Source: Streptomyces rhizosphaerihabitans (GTDB lineage: Bacteria; Actinomycetota; Actinomycetes; Streptomycetales; Streptomycetaceae). Taken from it: DNA of 64,000 bases. Location of the stretch: positions 1 through 64,000 of the forward strand of contig NZ_JAODTZ010000041.1 of assembly GCF_025399795.1 (NCBI RefSeq), read 5' to 3'. A model generated the notes under the pieces. The model did not search any database and was not told the DNA's origin. It saw only the letters and a list, made by a program, of their open reading frames with translations. Shown here in pieces: positions 59,967 to 64,000 of the stretch; position 1 is the stretch's first letter; every line of letters starts with the position of its first letter. The position numbers were made by a program, and so were the translations under genes.

Positions 59967-61229
59967 ATGCCCACACGCACCCCGCTTGCCGAAGCCGATG
60001 CCCTCGTCGACTCGGCCCATGACTCCCAACTCGACGTAGCGGAAGCGCTGTTGATGCTGCTCCGCGACACCGGCACCGAACCGCGCCCCGACAGCCAACT
60101 GGAGGCCCTGACCCTCGCCGTCGCCGCCGACCTGCCCGTACTCCTGTGGGGCCAGCCGGGGATCGGCAAGACCGCGGCCCTGACCCAGCTCGCCGAAACC
60201 CTGGACCTGCCGCTGACCACCGTGATCGCCAGCGTCCACGAGCCGTCCGACTTCTCGGGGTTGCCCGTTCTCGGCGACGACCCCGCCGAACAGGGCGTAC
60301 CCATGGCCCCGCCGGACTGGGCGGTGCGACTCGTGCGCACCGGCCGGGGGCTGCTGTTCCTGGACGAACTGTCCACCGCGCCCCCGGCAGTTCAGGCGGC
60401 CCTGCTCCGTCTCGTCCTGGAGCGGCGCATCGGAACGCTTCAACTGCCGCCCGGTGTAAGGATCGTGGCCGCCGCGAACCCGCGCGCCTCCGCGGCCGAC
60501 GGCTGGGAACTGAGCCCGCCACTGGCCAACCGGTTCGTCCATCTCCAGTGGGCCCACGACCACGAGGTCGTCGTGCGCGGACTCGGCGGCACCTGGCCGC
60601 GCGCCACCCTGCCACGGCTCGACCCGCGGAAACTGCCCCAGGCCGTGGACTTCGCCCGCCGAGCGGTGTGCGGGCTCCTCACCGCCCGCCCCGGACTCGT
60701 CCACCGGCTGCCCAGCAGCGAGACCCGCCGGGGCGGTGCCTGGCCCTCACCCCGGAGCTGGGAGATGACCCTGAACCTGATCGCCTTCGCGACCGCCGCC
60801 GGCTCCTCCCGGGAGGTGCTCTCGCTGCTCGTCAGAGGCGCGGTGGGGGACGGCCCGGGACTGGAACTGCTGGCGAGCGTGGACCGGATGGACCTGCCCG
60901 ACCCCGAGACCCTGCTCGCCGACCCGGCGGCTGCCGTCCTGCCCGAACGGGGAGATCTGCGCCAGGCCGTCCTCGACGGCGTGGTGGCCGCGGTCCGCGA
61001 GCGGCCCGAGAAGGCCCGCTGGGACGCCGCCTGGGCCCTGCTCGTCCGGGCGCTGGACACCGGCGCCCCGGACCTGGTGGTCGTTCCCGCGACCACACTC
61101 GCGACGCTGCGCCGGGAGCACTGGGACGTCCCCGCGTCCATCGAGCGGCTGGCCGGAGCGGTGACGCTGTCCCGGCGCGCCGACGATGCGGCGGCCCGCA
61201 CCGCGGTCGCCGGCAGGGCGGGACGATGA
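59967..61229 (+). CDS. MoxR-type AAA+ ATPase
   Basis: This 420-residue protein starts at ATG 59967 with AAAGGTGA upstream. Walker A is LLWGQPGIGKTAALTQLAE near residue 60 and Walker B is GLLFLDELSTAPP near 131. Sensor 1 is VRIVAAANPRASA and the MoxR lid follows. MoxR proteins act as chaperones, often together with a vWA partner. The partner here is the next gene, coupled by ATGA. Confidence 0.88.
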   Translation: MPTRTPLAEADALVDSAHDSQLDVAEALLMLLRDTGTEPRPDSQLEALTLAVAADLPVLLWGQPGIGKTAALTQLAETLDLPLTTVIASVHEPSDFSGLPVLGDDPAEQGVPMAPPDWAVRLVRTGRGLLFLDELSTAPPAVQAALLRLVLERRIGTLQLPPGVRIVAAANPRASAADGWELSPPLANRFVHLQWAHDHEVVVRGLGGTWPRATLPRLDPRKLPQAVDFARRAVCGLLTARPGLVHRLPSSETRRGGAWPSPRSWEMTLNLIAFATAAGSSREVLSLLVRGAVGDGPGLELLASVDRMDLPDPETLLADPAAAVLPERGDLRQAVLDGVVAAVRERPEKARWDAAWALLVRALDTGAPDLVVVPATTLATLRREHWDVPASIERLAGAVTLSRRADDAAARTAVAGRAGR

Positions 61230-62485
61230 CGGCGGGCGCGCCGGGGGCTCTGGACCTCGAAAAACTCTATGCCGCCCGCCTGCACGCGGCGAGGGTCCGG
61301 CCCTACCTGGCGACGGCGCTGTTCGCTCTGCACACCGTCGAGTCCCGGTGGGTGCCGACGATGGCCGTCGACCGGTACTGGCGGTGCTACGTCTCGCCGG
61401 GGTTCGTGGACCGCACGCCCGTCGAGGATCTGGCCGGCGTCTGGGTGCACGAGGTCTCGCACCTGCTGCGCGACCACCACGGCCGCAGCGAACGGGTCGC
61501 CCGCGAACGCGGACTCACCGGCCCGGGGGAACGGCTGCGGATGAACATCGCCGCCGACTGCGAGATCAACGACGACGCGTTCGGCGAAGGGCTCGTCCGG
61601 CCCGAGGGCGCCGTCACGCCGCAGTTCCTGCAACTGCCCCCGGGGGAACTCATGGAGGACTATCTCCGCCAGTTCCGGCTCGGGCCGCGCACGCAGAGTC
61701 TGGCCTGGCTGGACTGCGGCAGTGGCGCCGACGGACGCGAACGGGAGTGGGACCTCGGTCCGGACGGCGCACACGGTCTCAGCGCGCAGGAGCGCGACGC
61801 GGTCCGGTTCCGGGTGGCACAGGGCATCAAGGCCCGCCCCGGGAAGAGTCCGGCGCGATGGCAGCGGTGGGCGGAGGAGGCCTTCCACCAGCCGCAGCCG
61901 TGGCGGGAGTTGCTGGGGGCCGCGGTCCGCTCCGCGGCCTCGGGTCCCGGCGCGGGTGAGGACTACACCTACGGCCGGCCGTCGCGGCGTTCGGCCGGTG
62001 TGCCCGGCGTCGTCCTGCCGAGCCTGCGCCGCAGACCGCCGCGGGTCTCGGTGGTCATCGACACGTCCGGGTCGGTCAGCGACGCGGAGCTGGGCAGCGC
62101 GCTCCTGGAGGTCTCCGCCATCTCCCGTGCCGTGGGCGGCCGTCGCGACCTGATCACCGTGGTGTCGTGCGACGCGGCGGCCGGGATCGCGCACCCCCTG
62201 TGCCGTGCCGAGGGCATTGCGCTCCTGGGCGGTGGCGGTACGGACCTCCGCTCGGGATTCACCGCGGCGCTACGGGCCCGGCCGCGCCCCGACGTCGTCG
62301 TGGTCCTGACCGACGGACAGACCCCCTGGCCGGAAACGCGGCCCCCGTGCCGGACGGTCGTGGGACTCTTCCCGCGCGGGGGTTCGGACGACTCATGGGA
62401 CGAGGACGATCCCGACTACGTCCCCGACGCACCGCCCGCCTGGGCGCGCGTGGTCGAGATCGGGTCGGTTCCGGCGGCCCGGTGA
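61226..62485 (+). CDS. DUF2201-type vWA protein with HExxH metallopeptidase-like domain
   Basis: This 419-residue protein has an N-terminal zinc-peptidase-like motif, WVHEVSHLLRDHHG (HExxH near residue 75), then NIAADCEINDDAF. The C-terminal vWA domain has MIDAS residues in RVSVVIDTSGSVSD near 278 and the Asp in VVVLTDGQTPW. MoxR ATPase plus DUF2201/vWA is a recurrent bacterial pair; some such three-gene sets are predicted conflict systems. It could be protease, chaperone partner or both. Confidence 0.87.
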   Translation: MTAGAPGALDLEKLYAARLHAARVRPYLATALFALHTVESRWVPTMAVDRYWRCYVSPGFVDRTPVEDLAGVWVHEVSHLLRDHHGRSERVARERGLTGPGERLRMNIAADCEINDDAFGEGLVRPEGAVTPQFLQLPPGELMEDYLRQFRLGPRTQSLAWLDCGSGADGREREWDLGPDGAHGLSAQERDAVRFRVAQGIKARPGKSPARWQRWAEEAFHQPQPWRELLGAAVRSAASGPGAGEDYTYGRPSRRSAGVPGVVLPSLRRRPPRVSVVIDTSGSVSDAELGSALLEVSAISRAVGGRRDLITVVSCDAAAGIAHPLCRAEGIALLGGGGTDLRSGFTAALRARPRPDVVVVLTDGQTPWPETRPPCRTVVGLFPRGGSDDSWDEDDPDYVPDAPPAWARVVEIGSVPAAR

Positions 62486-62534
62486 ACCCCTCGGAGCGGC
62501 CCGGACCCAGGACGGTGAGCGGGGGCGGATCCTG

Positions 62535-62618
62535 CCGCACGACGGACCGCACGACGGACCGCACGACGGACCGCACGACGGACCGCACGACGGACCGCAC
62601 GACGGACCGCACGACGGG
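62535..62618 (+). repeat. seven copies of a 12-bp tandem repeat CCGCACGACGGA
   Basis: Seven head-to-tail 12-bp units, the last ending in G, lie 50 bases after the vWA gene. It is a clean minisatellite with no gene within. The surrounding 62486-62709 holds nothing else I can support. Confidence 0.9.
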
Positions 62619-62709
62619 TCGTAGGGGCTTGGCCGGCAGGGCGGTTCGGGCAACTCCGTTCGTACGTACGCCCATTCGGCCGAGCTCGGATCGCACGGTC
62701 GGGCATGCC

Positions 62710-63507
62710 CTACACGCTGTACCCCCCGTCCACCCCCAGCGCCTGCCCGGTGATGAAGCCCGCGCGGTCCGAGGCCAGGAACGCGACGGCCTCGGCGACG
62801 TCCCTCGCGGTGCCGAAGCGGCGCAGCGGGGTGTTGCGGCGGGTGATCTCCAGTGCCGTGTCGTCGAGTTCGCCGGAATCGATCAGACGGGCGGCGATGC
62901 CGTCGGTCAGCATGCCGGGTCCGACGCAGTTCACCCGGACCCCGTAGCGCCCCTCCTCGGCGGCCAGGGCGCGGGCGACCGCCTCGACCGCCCCCTTGGG
63001 GCCCGAGGAGAGCCCGTCGCGGACGGGGAACCGGCGGGTGGCCACGGTGGTGACGGCGACGACACTGCCCCGGCTCTCCCGCAGCAGGGGCAGCGCGGGA
63101 TGCACCAGATTGAAGAACGCTCCCGCGTCCGCGTCGAGTTGGGCGCGGAACCGGCTCGGCGTGACACTGCTCAGGTGCACCATCGGCACGTGCGGGCCCG
63201 CCGCGTGGACGAGGGTGTGCAGTCCGCCGAGCGCCGCGGCCGTCTCGGACACGGCGGCGGCGACGGCCTCCTCCTCGGCCAAGTCGAGGCGCAGTGCCGT
63301 GACATGGCGGCCCTGCTCCGCGAACTCCTCCGCGATCTCCGCGGTGAGCGCGTCGGCGGCTGCCTCGCTGGAGCGATAGGTGAACGCCACGTCGCTGCCC
63401 CGCTCGGCCAGCATCCGTACGATCGCCGCGCCGATACCGCCGGTGCCGCCCGCGACGAACGCGACACCCTTCCGGTGCGAGAAATCCGACGTCTTCGACA
63501 TCGACAT
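62710..63507 (-). CDS. short-chain dehydrogenase-like protein lacking the catalytic Tyr
   Basis: This 265-residue classical SDR fold has NAD(P)-binding VAGGTGGIGAAI near residue 20, HAAGP in place of NNAG, and a C-terminus GFITGQALGVDGGYSV. In the active-site segment (RDGLSSGPKGAVEAVARALA) the YxxxK Tyr position is Ser, and the catalytic Ser stretch reads VTTVATRRF. It may be a non-redox binding protein or use another mechanism. The start overlaps the end of an acyl-CoA dehydrogenase remnant. Confidence 0.8.
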   Translation of the reverse strand: MSMSKTSDFSHRKGVAFVAGGTGGIGAAIVRMLAERGSDVAFTYRSSEAAADALTAEIAEEFAEQGRHVTALRLDLAEEEAVAAAVSETAAALGGLHTLVHAAGPHVPMVHLSSVTPSRFRAQLDADAGAFFNLVHPALPLLRESRGSVVAVTTVATRRFPVRDGLSSGPKGAVEAVARALAAEEGRYGVRVNCVGPGMLTDGIAARLIDSGELDDTALEITRRNTPLRRFGTARDVAEAVAFLASDRAGFITGQALGVDGGYSV

Positions 63508-63672
63508 CACAGTCCCAGGGATTTGGCGATGATGACCTTCATGACCTCGCTGGTCCCGGCGTGGATCCGGGTGATGCGCGCGTCCGCGTACAGCCGGGCG
63601 ACGGGGTATTCCAGCATGTATCCGTACCCGCGAACAGGTGCAGGCACCGATCCACCGCCCGCGCGCGCATCG
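63507..63672 (-). pseudogene. C-terminal remnant of an acyl-CoA dehydrogenase
   Basis: The minus strand reads ARAVDRCLHLF, then after a one-base slip GYGYMLEYPVARLYADARIT and RIHAGTSEVMKVIIAKSLGL with a stop: the last ~55 residues of an acyl-CoA dehydrogenase. The rest is missing. The TGATG overlap with the SDR start shows the two once formed one operon. Confidence 0.75.
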
Positions 63673-63691
63673 AGGCGGCGGGGCGGAGTGC

Positions 63692-64000
63692 TCAGGGCTG
63701 GGCCGGCATCAGGTGGAGGTCCGTGCTCGACAGGGTCATCGGTGACGCAGAGACGGCGCGCAGACGGATGCGTACGCCGGCCCGGGGGAGCTGGAACACC
63801 CCGTCGGGGGGCCGGAGTTCATACCGGCCGAAGGCATGGCCGGCCAGCGTGGCGGGGCCGGACGTCACCGACCAGTAGCGGCTCATGCCCTGGCCCGTGG
63901 TCACCGTGAAGTGCGGACTCAGCGCCGCGGTACCGAGGTTGGTGACGCCGATGCTGAGGCCGGTCACCGTGCGGGCGGTGCGGCGCGCGTCGACGACCTG
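63692..64000 (-). CDS. unknown protein, partial at the right window edge
   Basis: The last 102 codons of a gene on the minus strand: TVTGLSIGVTNLGTAALSPH, FTVTTGQGMSRYWSVTSGPA and a beta-rich C-terminus. It looks like the terminal Ig-like or jelly-roll domain of an extracellular or membrane protein. The frame is open to the edge of the window. The family is not identified. Confidence 0.5.
   Translation of the reverse strand, partial: QVVDARRTARTVTGLSIGVTNLGTAALSPHFTVTTGQGMSRYWSVTSGPATLAGHAFGRYELRPPDGVFQLPRAGVRIRLRAVSASPMTLSSTDLHLMPAQP

Overview
The window is high-GC actinobacterial DNA, almost certainly Streptomyces. Nearly every gene has strong third-position GC bias, GTG starts and ATGA/GTGA start-stop overlaps are common, and DUF317, XRE-with-long-C-terminus, MobC/relaxase and HxlR/LLM gene types typical of streptomycetes recur. 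No rRNA, tRNA or CRISPR array was seen. The content is accessory throughout: mobile elements, remnants of mobile elements, and several multi-gene systems of the conflict/defence kind.

Layout. 0-0.55 kb: the end of an IS5-family element with a -1 frameshift site. 0.85-2.8 kb: a HAD phosphatase and a convergent XRE regulator. 3.0-10.2 kb: a seven-gene, mostly overlapping operon (two APH-type kinases, an archaeal-type methionine adenosyltransferase, a histidine phosphatase, a full-length second-copy-type seryl-tRNA synthetase, a GT4 glycosyltransferase and a stand-alone AlaRS-like catalytic domain). I know of no described system with this set, and it reads as a specialised-metabolite or tRNA-dependent pathway. 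10.35-13.65 kb: an inverted-repeat-bounded unit with TG...CA termini, holding a Septu-like ATPase/HNH pair and a frameshifted TnsA-like gene just inside the right end; I interpret it as a decayed Tn7-like mini-element carrying a defence cargo. 13.9-24.1 kb: a DUF317 gene, then a complete PIWI-RE three-gene island (PIWI-RE protein, DinG/XPD-like helicase, REase-like protein) with its own two-HTH XRE regulator, bordered on the far side by a second, broken DUF317 3' end with a matching terminator.

24.3-31.6 kb: an integrative, mobilisable plasmid-like element: small gene, MOBP-like relaxase, MobC, a 0.6-kb intergenic region full of GGGGACCGGTCCCC palindromes (probable origin or iteron region), DnaC-like ATPase, DnaD/replication-type protein, XRE regulator, excisionase and tyrosine integrase. 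Three of its genes have good ribosome binding sites but CTG, ATC or ACG where the start codon should be. 31.6-40.6 kb: a sugar-nucleotide-reductase-like gene, transposase debris, DUF4839, an endonuclease-III-like HhH protein, a Cys-rich unknown, remnants of an AbiEii toxin and a PLD helicase, an orphan CdiI-type immunity gene, and small lipoprotein and membrane genes.

40.8-64 kb: a large secreted beta-propeller protein; a complete four-gene Wadjet-type system of the DUF2397/DUF2398/SMC-like/DUF2399 kind (44.25-52.97 kb); HxlR regulator, SRPBCC protein and F420-type LLM oxidoreductase; two membrane proteins; a MoxR ATPase plus vWA/metallopeptidase pair with an unknown partner gene (58.4-62.5 kb); an atypical SDR; an acyl-CoA dehydrogenase remnant; and an unknown gene running off the right edge. 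Intergenic regions from 51 kb onward carry many short tandem repeats. Taken together the window is a layered defence island in which at least three anti-element systems (Septu-like, PIWI-RE, Wadjet) and possibly a fourth (MoxR-vWA) sit among active and decayed mobile DNA.
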